This document shows, one piece after another, positions 18,365 through 26,334 of a stretch of DNA of 57,856 bases (position 1 is the stretch's first letter; the number at the start of each line of letters is the position of its first letter). The notes below the pieces were generated by a model. That model had not been told where the DNA came from, did not search any database, and was given only the letters and a program-made list of their open reading frames with translations. Both the position numbers and the translations under genes were made by a program. Source of the DNA: CAZCFB01 sp964511535. GTDB taxonomy: Bacteria > Myxococcota_A > Polyangia > GCA-2747355 > CAZCFB01. The DNA lies in NCBI GenBank assembly GCA_964511535.1, contig CAZEFW010000039.1, positions 1 through 57,856 of the forward strand, in the 5' to 3' direction.

Positions 18365-18513
18365 GCGCGGAATGTTCTCGCGATCTGCCGGGGATGTCGA
18401 GATCGCCAAGTCGACCGTCGACAATGGACAGTCGATTGCCTCCAGCGGTATTGGCCGGCCCGGTCGGACCGGTGACCTGCCGTGCTAAGATTTCGGCTCA
18501 GGAGCCCACAGCC

Positions 18514-20769
18514 ATGAAGATCGAAATACCCCCGCTTGCGCGGCTCTCGCTGCTGCTGGCCGCCATCCTGGCGCTGCTCACCTCCTGCGACAGCACGGTG
18601 CTCGGCGATCCGGTGCAGGACAGCGGCCCGGGCTCCCCCGACGCCGCGCCGGCAGATCAGGGGGTCGTCAGCTGGGACATCCCGCCTGTCAGCGATCTGC
18701 CCTCCGGCCTGACGCTCTCCCCGCTCAAGCCGATGATCATCGTCAAGACCGGCGGCGCCCTGCCCACTGTGGCGTTCAAGGTGACCCACGGAGCCAAGCC
18801 GGTGACCGCCACCTGGCGCCTGGCCCAGGGTGAGTTCGGCGCCGTGAACAAGAACGGCCTGTTCACCGCCTCGGGCAAGAGCGGGGGCAAGGTCAAGATC
18901 ACGGCCACGGTGGGCAAGCTGTCGGTGAGCACCGAGATCACCGTGCTGCTGCGCCTGACCCAGAACGGCCTGACCAAGGCCAACGGCAACCCGGGCCCGG
19001 GCGGCTTCGGCGGCGTGGGCGGCGAGGGCCTCGGGCCGGCCATCTCCTCCGCAGTGGTCAAGCTGCTGGACAAGGCGGGCACCGCCCCCGGCACAATGAA
19101 GCTGATCTACCCCTACGACAAGACGGTCTGGCCCCTGGGCATCCTGGCCCCGCTGCTGCAGTGGTCCGCCGCCCCCAAGGGGACAGGCGAGGCGGTGCTC
19201 ATCTCGCTGACCGGGACCTATTTTTCCTACAAGGGCTACTTCGGCCGACCGGCGGCCCTGGCCAAGGGCGCGGCCCTGGTGCGCCACCCGATCCCCCAGG
19301 ACATCTGGCGCGCGGCCACCCGCTCGGCCGCGGGCAGCACCCTGACCCTCAAGCTGGTGGTCTCCTCGGCGGGGGCCGCCTACGGGCCCCTGGGGCAGAC
19401 CTGGACCGTGGCGCGCGGGCAGCTGCGCGGCACCGTCTACTACCAGTCGTACGGCACCAACCTGGCCAAGAACTACAGCGGCGCCGTGGGGGGCGATGGC
19501 AAGTTCGGCGGCGCCACCCTGGCCATCAAGGGCGGGTCCACCGATCCGTCGCTGGTGGCAGGCAAGACCGGCTACACCACCGAGTGCCGGGTCTGCCACT
19601 CGGTGGCGGCCAAGGGGGGGCGCATGGTGGTGCAGCACGGCAACAACTACAAGGCCACCTCGTCCTACGACCTGCTGAAGAACTACGCGGAGACCGCCTA
19701 CCCCTCCTCCACCCAGGGCAAGCTGGGCTGGATCGGCATGACCCCCGACGGCAAGCTCGGGCTGGGCAACGCCGTGCCCATCCCGGGCGGGGCCAACACG
19801 GGCAACACCGCCCTGTACGACATGGCCAGCGGCGCGGCGCTCTCCGCCAGCGGCCTATCCAGCTTCGTCACCCGGGCCGGCTTCCCCATGTTCTCCCCCA
19901 ACGGAAAGGCGGTGGCGTTCGCCTTCTACGCCGGGCCCGGGACCGCGGCGACCGGGGCCGGCGACGGCAACAAGCTGGTGGTGATGGACTTCAACCCCGC
20001 CACGCGCGCGTTCTCCAACCCGAAGGTGGTCTACAAGGGCGCGCCGGGGGGCAGACCCGGCTGGCCCGCGTTCTGGCCCACCGGCAAGGCGCTGCTGTTC
20101 CAGCGCGAGCTGGGCGTCAGCGCCAAGGAGTACTTCGGCACCCGCAACGGCGGCAAGGGTGACCTGTACTGGGTCGACCTGGCGTCAGGCAAGAGCGCGC
20201 CGCTGCACCTGCTCAACGGCAAGAACGGGGGCGTGACCTACCTGCCCACCGGCGCCAACGGCCACACCGACGACACGGTGCTCAACTACGAGCCCACCGT
20301 CAGCCCCATCGCCTCGGGCGGCTACGCCTGGGTGGTGTTCACGAGCCGGCGCCTCTATGGCTCGGTGTGCACCGTCAACCCGTGGTGGAGCGACCCGCGC
20401 AGCTACGACCACACCAAGTACGCCACGCCCAAGAAGCTGTGGGTGGCCGCCCTGGATCTAACCCCCAAGGCGGGCACCGACCCGAGCCACCCGGCGTTCT
20501 ACCTGCCGGCGCAGGAGCTGATGGCCGGCAATACGCGCGGCTTCTGGGTCGCTGACCCGTGCAAGCCGGACGGCAAGGAGTGCCAGGGGGGAGACGAGTG
20601 CTGCGGCGGCTACTGCGCCCAGGACCCCAAGACCCTCAAGATGGTCTGCGGCAAGTTCAAGCCGGTCTGCGCCAAGGAGTTCGACAAGTGCGTCCAGGAC
20701 CTGGACTGTTGTGACTACCCCAAGATCCGCTGCGTCAACGGCTACTGCACCCGCTGGAAAGTGGAGTAA
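18514..20769 (+). CDS. Large lipoprotein with one CxxCH heme site and propeller repeats
   Basis: 751 residues. The signal ends in LLTSCDS, then comes a short acidic linker and an Ig-like domain (~60-150). At mid-protein CRVCHSV is a single c-type heme-binding site, in a region with the usual distal Met/His candidates. Downstream segments such as FSPNGKAVAFAFY and FWPTGKALLFQ look like PD40/TolB-type propeller blades. The C-terminus is a Cys-rich knottin-like domain (CQGGDECCGGYC, then CVQDLDCC). It is probably an outer-surface redox or binding protein. AGGAG lies nine bases before ATG 18514. The S9 peptidase gene follows after eight bases. Confidence 0.85.
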   Translation: MKIEIPPLARLSLLLAAILALLTSCDSTVLGDPVQDSGPGSPDAAPADQGVVSWDIPPVSDLPSGLTLSPLKPMIIVKTGGALPTVAFKVTHGAKPVTATWRLAQGEFGAVNKNGLFTASGKSGGKVKITATVGKLSVSTEITVLLRLTQNGLTKANGNPGPGGFGGVGGEGLGPAISSAVVKLLDKAGTAPGTMKLIYPYDKTVWPLGILAPLLQWSAAPKGTGEAVLISLTGTYFSYKGYFGRPAALAKGAALVRHPIPQDIWRAATRSAAGSTLTLKLVVSSAGAAYGPLGQTWTVARGQLRGTVYYQSYGTNLAKNYSGAVGGDGKFGGATLAIKGGSTDPSLVAGKTGYTTECRVCHSVAAKGGRMVVQHGNNYKATSSYDLLKNYAETAYPSSTQGKLGWIGMTPDGKLGLGNAVPIPGGANTGNTALYDMASGAALSASGLSSFVTRAGFPMFSPNGKAVAFAFYAGPGTAATGAGDGNKLVVMDFNPATRAFSNPKVVYKGAPGGRPGWPAFWPTGKALLFQRELGVSAKEYFGTRNGGKGDLYWVDLASGKSAPLHLLNGKNGGVTYLPTGANGHTDDTVLNYEPTVSPIASGGYAWVVFTSRRLYGSVCTVNPWWSDPRSYDHTKYATPKKLWVAALDLTPKAGTDPSHPAFYLPAQELMAGNTRGFWVADPCKPDGKECQGGDECCGGYCAQDPKTLKMVCGKFKPVCAKEFDKCVQDLDCCDYPKIRCVNGYCTRWKVE

Positions 20770-20777
20770 AAATCAAA

Positions 20778-22787
20778 ATGAATAGAACTGCCCTTTATGC
20801 GCTAACGCTCATGCTGTGCGCCTCGTGCGCCCACGCCCCGTGCCCCACGCCGACACCCTGCCCGGCGCCCACGCCGCCCACGCCGCCGGCGCCGCCAGCG
20901 CCGGCAAAGGCCGAGGCCGCGGGCCCGCTGGTGCTCAAGGGCACGCCCGCGATCCCGGCCACGCTCAAGGCGCGCCTGCGCCAGTACCTCAACACCCGGC
21001 GGGCGTCCCTTGCCGACCTGAGCCCCGACGGCAAGCAGATGCTGGTGGTCACCCGCTTCGGCCGCACCGCCCAGCTGCACCTGGTGAGCCGCCCGGGAGG
21101 CGCCCGCACCCAGCTGACCTTCAAGGACGAGCCCGTGCGCGGGCCCTCCTTCGTGCCGGGCGATGCCCGGGCGGTGACCTATGTCAGCGACGTCGGGGGC
21201 GGTGAGGCGTATCAGCTCTTTCGCCTCGACATGGACAGCGGCACCACGACCCTGCTCACCGACGGCAAGAGCCGCCACGGCACCTACCGCTGGCGGCGCG
21301 ACGGCAAGGCGCTGGCCTACACCAGCAACGCCCGCAACGGCAAGGACATGGACATCTACATCGGCGACGGCAAGGACCCGGCCTCCGGCAAGCTCGTGCT
21401 CGAGCGCCAGGGACACTGGCTGCCGCTGGACTGGAGCCGGGACGGCAAGCGCATGCTGCTGATGCACTATGTGTCCATCAATGACAGCCGGCTCTGGGTC
21501 TTCGAAATCGCCACCGGCAAAGTGACCCGGCTCAGCCCGGAGAAGCCGGCGGCCATGTACCGCGACGCCCTGTTCAGCCATGACGGCGCGCATGTGTTCG
21601 CGGCCACCGACCGCGAGGGGGAGTTCTCGGAACTCTACCGGGTGGACCTGAAGAAGAACCAGTGGAGGCCGCTGACCCGGGAGCTCAAGTGGAACGTGGA
21701 GAAGCTGGCGCTGTCCCCCGACGGCCGCGAGCTGGTCTTCAGCATCAACGAGGGCGGCTTCTCTGCCCTGCGGGTGCTCAACACGCGCAAGCTGAAGCAT
21801 CGCCCGGTGAAGGACGCGCCGCGCGGAGTGCTGACGGGGATGCGCTTCGCCAGCCGCGCGGGCACCCTGGGCCTGTCCGTCACCGGGCCGGCCACCCCGG
21901 GCGACGCCTACACCGCCGACCTGCGCAGGGGCAAGATCACCCGCTGGACCACCAGCGAGGTCGGGGGCCTGAACCCGTCGCGGTTCGCCAGCCCGACGCT
22001 GATCCAGTACTCCACCTTCGACAAGCGCAAGATCCCCGCCTTCTATTACAAGCCCGCGGGCCCCGGGCCGCACCCGGTGCTGGTCTGGATTCACGGCGGT
22101 CCCGAGAGCCAGGCGCGGCCCTCGTTCCGCTCGGTGGTGCAGTACCTGGTGCTGGAGAGCAAGGTCGCCGTGCTGGTGCCCAACGTGCGCGGCAGCGACG
22201 GTTACGGCAAGTCGTACCTGCTGCTGGACAACGGCTTCAAGCGAGAGGACTCGGTCAAGGACATCGGCGCCCTGCTGGACTGGGTCAAGGGACAGAAGGA
22301 GCTGGACTCCGCCCGTCTCGGCGTGCTGGGCGGCTCCTACGGCGGCTACATGGTGCTCGCATCGCTGGTGCACTTCGCCGACCGCATCATCGCCGGCGTG
22401 GACGTGGTGGGGATCAGCAACTTCGTCACTTTTTTGACCAACACCAAGGCCTACCGGAGAGACCTGCGCCGGGCCGAGTATGGCGACGAGCGGGACCCGA
22501 AGATGAACGCCTTCTTGCAGCGCATCTCGCCGAGCAACAGCGCGGACAAGATCCGCTCGGCGCTGTTCGTGGCCCACGGCGCCAACGACCCCCGCGTGCC
22601 GCTGAGCGAGACCGACCAGCTGGTGGAGGCGGTGAAGAAGGTGGGCAAGGAGGTGTGGTACATGGTGGCCAAAAACGAGGGCCACGGCTTCCGCAAAAAA
22701 GAGAACCGCGACGCCTTCTGGCAGCTGACGGTGATGTTCTTCGAGAAACACCTACGCACGCGCCAAGGCCCGCGAGCGGCCCAATAA
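20778..22787 (+). CDS. S9 family prolyl-oligopeptidase-like peptidase, lipoprotein
   Basis: 669 residues. The signal MLCASC is followed by a Pro-rich spacer. Residues ~60-400 form a TolB/PD40-type propeller (LSPDGKQMLVV, LSPDGRELVFS). The C-terminal alpha/beta-hydrolase domain carries the nucleophile motif GGSYGGYM, the acid in HGANDPRVP and the His in NEGHGF. This is the dipeptidyl/acylaminoacyl peptidase fold, presumably acting on peptides in the periplasm or outside. It probably shares an operon with the upstream heme lipoprotein. Confidence 0.93.
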   Translation: MNRTALYALTLMLCASCAHAPCPTPTPCPAPTPPTPPAPPAPAKAEAAGPLVLKGTPAIPATLKARLRQYLNTRRASLADLSPDGKQMLVVTRFGRTAQLHLVSRPGGARTQLTFKDEPVRGPSFVPGDARAVTYVSDVGGGEAYQLFRLDMDSGTTTLLTDGKSRHGTYRWRRDGKALAYTSNARNGKDMDIYIGDGKDPASGKLVLERQGHWLPLDWSRDGKRMLLMHYVSINDSRLWVFEIATGKVTRLSPEKPAAMYRDALFSHDGAHVFAATDREGEFSELYRVDLKKNQWRPLTRELKWNVEKLALSPDGRELVFSINEGGFSALRVLNTRKLKHRPVKDAPRGVLTGMRFASRAGTLGLSVTGPATPGDAYTADLRRGKITRWTTSEVGGLNPSRFASPTLIQYSTFDKRKIPAFYYKPAGPGPHPVLVWIHGGPESQARPSFRSVVQYLVLESKVAVLVPNVRGSDGYGKSYLLLDNGFKREDSVKDIGALLDWVKGQKELDSARLGVLGGSYGGYMVLASLVHFADRIIAGVDVVGISNFVTFLTNTKAYRRDLRRAEYGDERDPKMNAFLQRISPSNSADKIRSALFVAHGANDPRVPLSETDQLVEAVKKVGKEVWYMVAKNEGHGFRKKENRDAFWQLTVMFFEKHLRTRQGPRAAQ

Positions 22788-22830
22788 AAAATGTCAAGTG
22801 GGGGGGTCTGACCCCCATACATGACATTTT
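22788..22830. repeat. REP-like palindrome, copy 1
   Basis: An outer pair AAAATGTCA/TGACATTTT encloses an inner GGGGTC-TGACCCC palindrome. It begins directly after the S9 peptidase stop codon and is one of two related copies filling the convergent intergenic space. Confidence 0.75.
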
Positions 22831-22846
22831 AGCCGGGGGTCTTCGG

Positions 22847-22889
22847 AAAGTGTCAAGTGGTGGGGTCAGACCCCCCTGCTTGACATTTT
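22847..22889. repeat. REP-like palindrome, copy 2
   Basis: TGTCAAGTGG...GGGGTCAGACCCC...TTGACATTTT, about 85% like copy 1. Its 3' end overlaps the stop codon of the minus-strand DUF116 gene. The pair may act as a bidirectional terminator. No REP-associated transposase is in the window. Confidence 0.75.
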
Positions 22890-23676
22890 ATCGGCTGGTG
22901 TAGAAGCGGATGGCTTCGCGCAGCTCGTCCAGGGGGATGACGGTGTCCTTGCAGGGCCCCTCGGGGCGGGCGTTGGGGATGCCGAGCACGCTCATGGCGC
23001 TGCCCACGTCGCGTACGCCGGACAGCAGGTCCCGCTCGCACGCCACGCCCACGATGGCCCGCGGGCGCAGCTCCTTGATGCGCTTGCGCGCCAGCTCGCC
23101 GCCAGCCACCACCGCCACGTGCGCGCCCAGGTCCTGGCACATCTCGCGGGCGCTGCTGAGCTGATCCTTGGCCAGGCAGCGCGGCAACAACACCAGCAGC
23201 TCGTCGGGGGACAGCTCCCGCTCCGGCTCCAGCCGCTCCAGCGCGTTGTGCACCTTGATGTACGAGTGAGCCAGGCGGTCACGGTCCACGCTCAGGCGCT
23301 GGCCCACCCGCTGCACCGGCGCCTCGGTGGCGCCCAGCAGGAGCCCCAGGATCGTCCGCAGGCGCCCCGGCACCGGGCGTCCCAACAGCAGGCAGAACAC
23401 CAGCACCCCCTGGGCCGCCACCAACAGCAGGGCGCTGGTCAGCAGCAGCGCCAGCAGCACCCTCGGCACCACCGGGTGCCACTGCAGCAGCCGCGGCGTG
23501 ACCATGTACCAGCCGAGCACGGCCAGCACGCCGGCGAGGGCGATGGTCAGCCCGCTCATCACCACGAACAGCCGCTTGCCCGCGCTGGTCACCGCCTCGG
23601 CGTCCTTGCCGTCCCAGTCGTTCCACTCGTCGCCCAGCTTGCGACGCTTCTCCTTGCGTGACTCTACCGGTGCCAT
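22888..23676 (-). CDS. DUF116 family membrane protein
   Basis: 262 residues. A charged N-terminus precedes two membrane helices (~35-60 and ~72-100). The C-terminal cytosolic domain matches DUF116: LLVLLPRCLAKDQ, an internal Cys in REMCQDLG, VAVVAGGELARKRI, IVGVACERDL and VLGIPNARPEGPCKDTVIPL. The conserved Cys residues suggest a metal or Fe-S site; the function of the family is unknown. Its ATG overlaps the last 13 bases of the HMG-CoA reductase fusion gene, so the two are translationally coupled, hinting at a role in isoprenoid metabolism. Confidence 0.85.
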   Translation of the reverse strand: MAPVESRKEKRRKLGDEWNDWDGKDAEAVTSAGKRLFVVMSGLTIALAGVLAVLGWYMVTPRLLQWHPVVPRVLLALLLTSALLLVAAQGVLVFCLLLGRPVPGRLRTILGLLLGATEAPVQRVGQRLSVDRDRLAHSYIKVHNALERLEPERELSPDELLVLLPRCLAKDQLSSAREMCQDLGAHVAVVAGGELARKRIKELRPRAIVGVACERDLLSGVRDVGSAMSVLGIPNARPEGPCKDTVIPLDELREAIRFYTSR

Positions 23677-26060
23677 GCTGGCCTCCCGCCCGCGGCGGCG
23701 CGCAGGCGCGGCCCCCGCAGCGCCGGCAAGGCGAGCACCCCATGCAGCGGCTTGAGGAACAGGTCGGCCATGAACGTCACCAGCGTTCGGGCGCCGGGGT
23801 GCCCCTCCAGTCCAGCGGCGCCGAGAGCGGCCTCGCGCCGGCGGTTCAGCTCCTGCACCGCCAGCCGCGGGGCGCCGGCGCGCTCGATGATGCCGAGCGC
23901 CTCGGCCACCTCGGCCGCGCCGGTCTGCTCGCGATCCAGGTCGAGGATCTGGCGCAGCCGCCCGGCCTCGGCGGCGGACGCCTGCTCCAGCGCGTGCAGC
24001 GCCACGATGCTGCGCTTGCCCTCGCGGATGTCGCTGCCCCGGGCGTCTCGTCCCTTGTCGCCGTACAGGTCGAGCAGGTCGTCCTGCACCTGGAACAGCA
24101 CGCCCAGGTGCAGCGCGGCCTCGTCCAGCCCTTCAACCAGCGAGGCGGGCGCGCCGCACAGGTCGGCCGCGCCGGCCAGGGTGAGCCGCAGCAGGCCCGA
24201 GGTCTTGCCCTCGGCCACGGCCATGTAGTCCGCCACCTGCGGGCGCTCCGCGGCGGCCAGCAGGAACTCCAGTTGCTGGCCCTCGATGACCCGCAGGGTG
24301 TCGCGGAGCACCCGCCGGTTGGCCGCCTGCTTGCGCGCCGGCGACAGGTCGAGCCGGTCCACCAGCAGCAGCGTGTAGTAGAACATGGCGTCGCCCAGGT
24401 TGATGGCCTGGGCAGCGCCGTAGCGCGCCCACACCGTCTCCCGCCCCCGGCGCAGCCGGTCGCCGTCCTGCACGTCGTCATGCACCAGGGTGGCGTTGTG
24501 CAGCATCTCGCACGCGGCGCCGAAGGGCACCATGGCCGCGGGGTCTTGCCCCAGCAGCTCGGCGGTGAGCAGCGGCAGCAGGGCCCGCAGGCGCTTGCCC
24601 CCGGACTGGAGGTGGTAGGTGCACAGGTCGATGAGCGACGCGCCGTTGGGGCCCTCCTGCTCCAGCACCTGCTGCAGCAGCGCCATGATCCGGGGCATCT
24701 GCTCCACGCGCAGCGTCTCGAGGCTGCGCTTGAGGTCGGTGGTCGACGGCGCGGCCACCCGCGCGGCCGCGCGCAGGTCCTCCAGCGCGGCCCGGGCCTC
24801 GTCGGTGCTGGTGCGGCGCTGATCGCTCATGGTCTTGGCCACCCGGTCCACCTCCTTGCCCACCGCCCCGGCGGCCACGGCCATGTTGCGCAGGTGCACC
24901 CGCATGTGGCCGCGCTGGATCCCCTCGGCGGCCAGGGCGCGCAGGGCGCCCAGGTTCTGGGCCAGCCCCACCGCGCCGGCCATGCCCGCCAGGTCGGCGG
25001 CGCCGTCGATCTGCGCCAGCCTCAGCGCCACCTTCACCGTCGGGTGGCTGCCGGTCACGCCGCCCACCACGCCCACGGCCAGGGGCAGCTCCAGCCGCCC
25101 CGTGAGGTGATCGTCCTCCACGCGCCAGCGGCTCATGGCCGTGTACCGGCCGTCCCGAGCGGCGAAGGCGTGGGCGCCGGCCTCCACCGCGCGCCAGTCC
25201 TGGCCGGTGGCGAGCAGCACCGCGTCCACGCCGTTCATGACCCCCTTGTTGTGGGTGGCGGCCCGGTACGGGTCCACCTCGGCGAACAGGGACGCCTCCT
25301 CGATGCCGCGGGCCAGCTCCTCGCCGCTGTCGCCGCCCTTGTGCTCCAGGGCCGAAAGCGGCACCCGGCCGGTGGCGGTTATCATTCGCCGGTCGGCCAG
25401 GTTCGACAGGATGCGCAGCCGCACGCGGCCGCCGGTGAGGCGCTCCACCTCCGGGGCCAGCGCCTCGCACATGGCGTTGATGGCGTTGGCGCCCATGGCG
25501 TCGCGCACGTCCACCACCAGGTGGACCACCAGCATGGGCCGCGCCGGGGCGGCCGCCGTGGCGGGCAGCTCCATTCGGCGCACCTGCAGGTCCCGCGCCC
25601 CGCCGCCCGCGGTCACCAGGCAGACGTCGCAGCCGTTGGCCATGGCCAGCAGCTGCTCCCGGGCGCCCATCACCGCCGCCTCGGCAGCGTCGAGGTCGGT
25701 CAGGTCGAGCACCTGGATCTGCCCCACCATCTCCGGGGCGGTGGCCTCGACGGTGATGCCGCCGCCGGCCCGCAGCAGCTTGGCCGCGTGGCTGGCCGCC
25801 GCCACCACCGAGGGCTCCTCGATGGCCATGGGGGCCAGGCGATCCCGGCCGTTGATCTTCAGGTTGACGCACACGCCCAGGGGCAGCCCCATGATGCCCA
25901 GGGCGTTCTCCACCATGTGATCCGCCTGCTGGGCGCTCAGCCCCTCGTCGCCGGACAGGCGACGCAGCTCTTGCTCGTCCAGGCCGACCATGTCGGCCAG
26001 CCGCTGGCACCGGGCGTCCCTGCTGAGGCGGTAAAATTTGAACAGCTCGCTGTTGACCAT
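23664..26060 (-). CDS. HMG-CoA reductase / polyprenyl diphosphate synthase fusion
   Basis: 798 residues. Residues ~1-410 are a class II HMG-CoA reductase: ENALGIMGLPLG, IEEPSVVAAAS, DAMGANAINAM, catalytic Lys in THNKGVMNG, GSHPTVKVAL and the flap His in GHMRVHLRN. Residues ~440-780 are a trans-isoprenyl diphosphate synthase with both Asp-rich motifs, DDVQD at 528-532 and DDLLD at 660-664, plus GGKRLR. One protein thus combines mevalonate formation with chain elongation. An internal ATG at residue 411 could allow a separate synthase. ATG 26060 has AGGAG upstream; the frame continues past it only to a TTG. A sigma-54-like promoter lies at 26125-26110. Confidence 0.92.
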   Translation of the reverse strand: MVNSELFKFYRLSRDARCQRLADMVGLDEQELRRLSGDEGLSAQQADHMVENALGIMGLPLGVCVNLKINGRDRLAPMAIEEPSVVAAASHAAKLLRAGGGITVEATAPEMVGQIQVLDLTDLDAAEAAVMGAREQLLAMANGCDVCLVTAGGGARDLQVRRMELPATAAAPARPMLVVHLVVDVRDAMGANAINAMCEALAPEVERLTGGRVRLRILSNLADRRMITATGRVPLSALEHKGGDSGEELARGIEEASLFAEVDPYRAATHNKGVMNGVDAVLLATGQDWRAVEAGAHAFAARDGRYTAMSRWRVEDDHLTGRLELPLAVGVVGGVTGSHPTVKVALRLAQIDGAADLAGMAGAVGLAQNLGALRALAAEGIQRGHMRVHLRNMAVAAGAVGKEVDRVAKTMSDQRRTSTDEARAALEDLRAAARVAAPSTTDLKRSLETLRVEQMPRIMALLQQVLEQEGPNGASLIDLCTYHLQSGGKRLRALLPLLTAELLGQDPAAMVPFGAACEMLHNATLVHDDVQDGDRLRRGRETVWARYGAAQAINLGDAMFYYTLLLVDRLDLSPARKQAANRRVLRDTLRVIEGQQLEFLLAAAERPQVADYMAVAEGKTSGLLRLTLAGAADLCGAPASLVEGLDEAALHLGVLFQVQDDLLDLYGDKGRDARGSDIREGKRSIVALHALEQASAAEAGRLRQILDLDREQTGAAEVAEALGIIERAGAPRLAVQELNRRREAALGAAGLEGHPGARTLVTFMADLFLKPLHGVLALPALRGPRLRAAAGGRPAWHR

Positions 26061-26109
26061 CTGTGCAATCTCCTGCGCGGTGGGTGGTCCCGTTACTGGC
26101 GCCCCGCCT

Positions 26110-26125
26110 TGCAAGTCGGGTGCCC
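26110..26125 (-). promoter_or_regulatory. Sigma-54-type -24/-12 element before the HMG-CoA reductase fusion
   Basis: On the minus strand 26125 to 26110 reads GGGCACCCGACTTGCA. Against TGGCAC-N5-TTGCA only the first base differs, and the GG-N10-GC spacing is exact. The predicted start is near 26099, leaving about 40 bases of leader before ATG 26060. Confidence 0.55.
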
Positions 26126-26185
26126 GGGTACCAGGCGCAGGAATGCAGCGTTAATCGGGATCCAGCGCGTGCCATGGCGCACACC

Positions 26186-26226
26186 GTGCGCAGGCGCACG
26201 CGCCGCAGCGTGCGAAATCGATCACG
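26186..26226. promoter_or_regulatory. Palindromic motif shared with the aroG/sensor-kinase region
   Basis: Contains the palindrome GTGCGCAGGCGCAC (26186-26199). Within this region, GCGCAGGCGCACGCGC (26188-26203) and GTGCGAAATCG (26210-26220) recur at 34574-34600 with one base changed and without the 6-base spacer. It lies 60-100 bases upstream of the sigma-54-like element, where enhancer-binding proteins usually bind. Confidence 0.45.
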
Positions 26227-26268
26227 AGTCGGGAGCTTATTTCAAAGCCAGGACAGGGCCGATCATTC

Positions 26269-26308
26269 TGGCATTCCGGCGTCCTGGCATTCTGGCACTC
26301 TGGCATTC
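26269..26308. repeat. Five tandem 8-base units
   Basis: Units TGGCATTC, CGGCGTCC, TGGCATTC, TGGCACTC, TGGCATTC run without gaps, in the gap between aroC's end and the HMG-CoA reductase promoter. No function apparent. Confidence 0.7.
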
Positions 26309-26323
26309 GCGCCCGCAGGGCGC
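26309..26323 (-). terminator. GC hairpin downstream of aroC
   Basis: GCGCCC-GCA-GGGCGC forms a 6-bp stem 12 bases beyond the aroC stop on the minus strand. It lacks a T-tract, so termination is only likely by position. Confidence 0.35.
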
Positions 26324-26334
26324 GTCAAGGCGCG

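Noticed and set aside
18404..18440. GTCGAC-containing inverted repeats upstream of the heme lipoprotein
   Set aside because: GTCGACCGTCGAC plus CAGTCGATTG is short and mostly a restriction-site-like palindrome; not enough to claim an operator.
22788..22889. Insertion sequence end
   Set aside because: No transposase or target duplication nearby; the elements are intergenic palindromes only.
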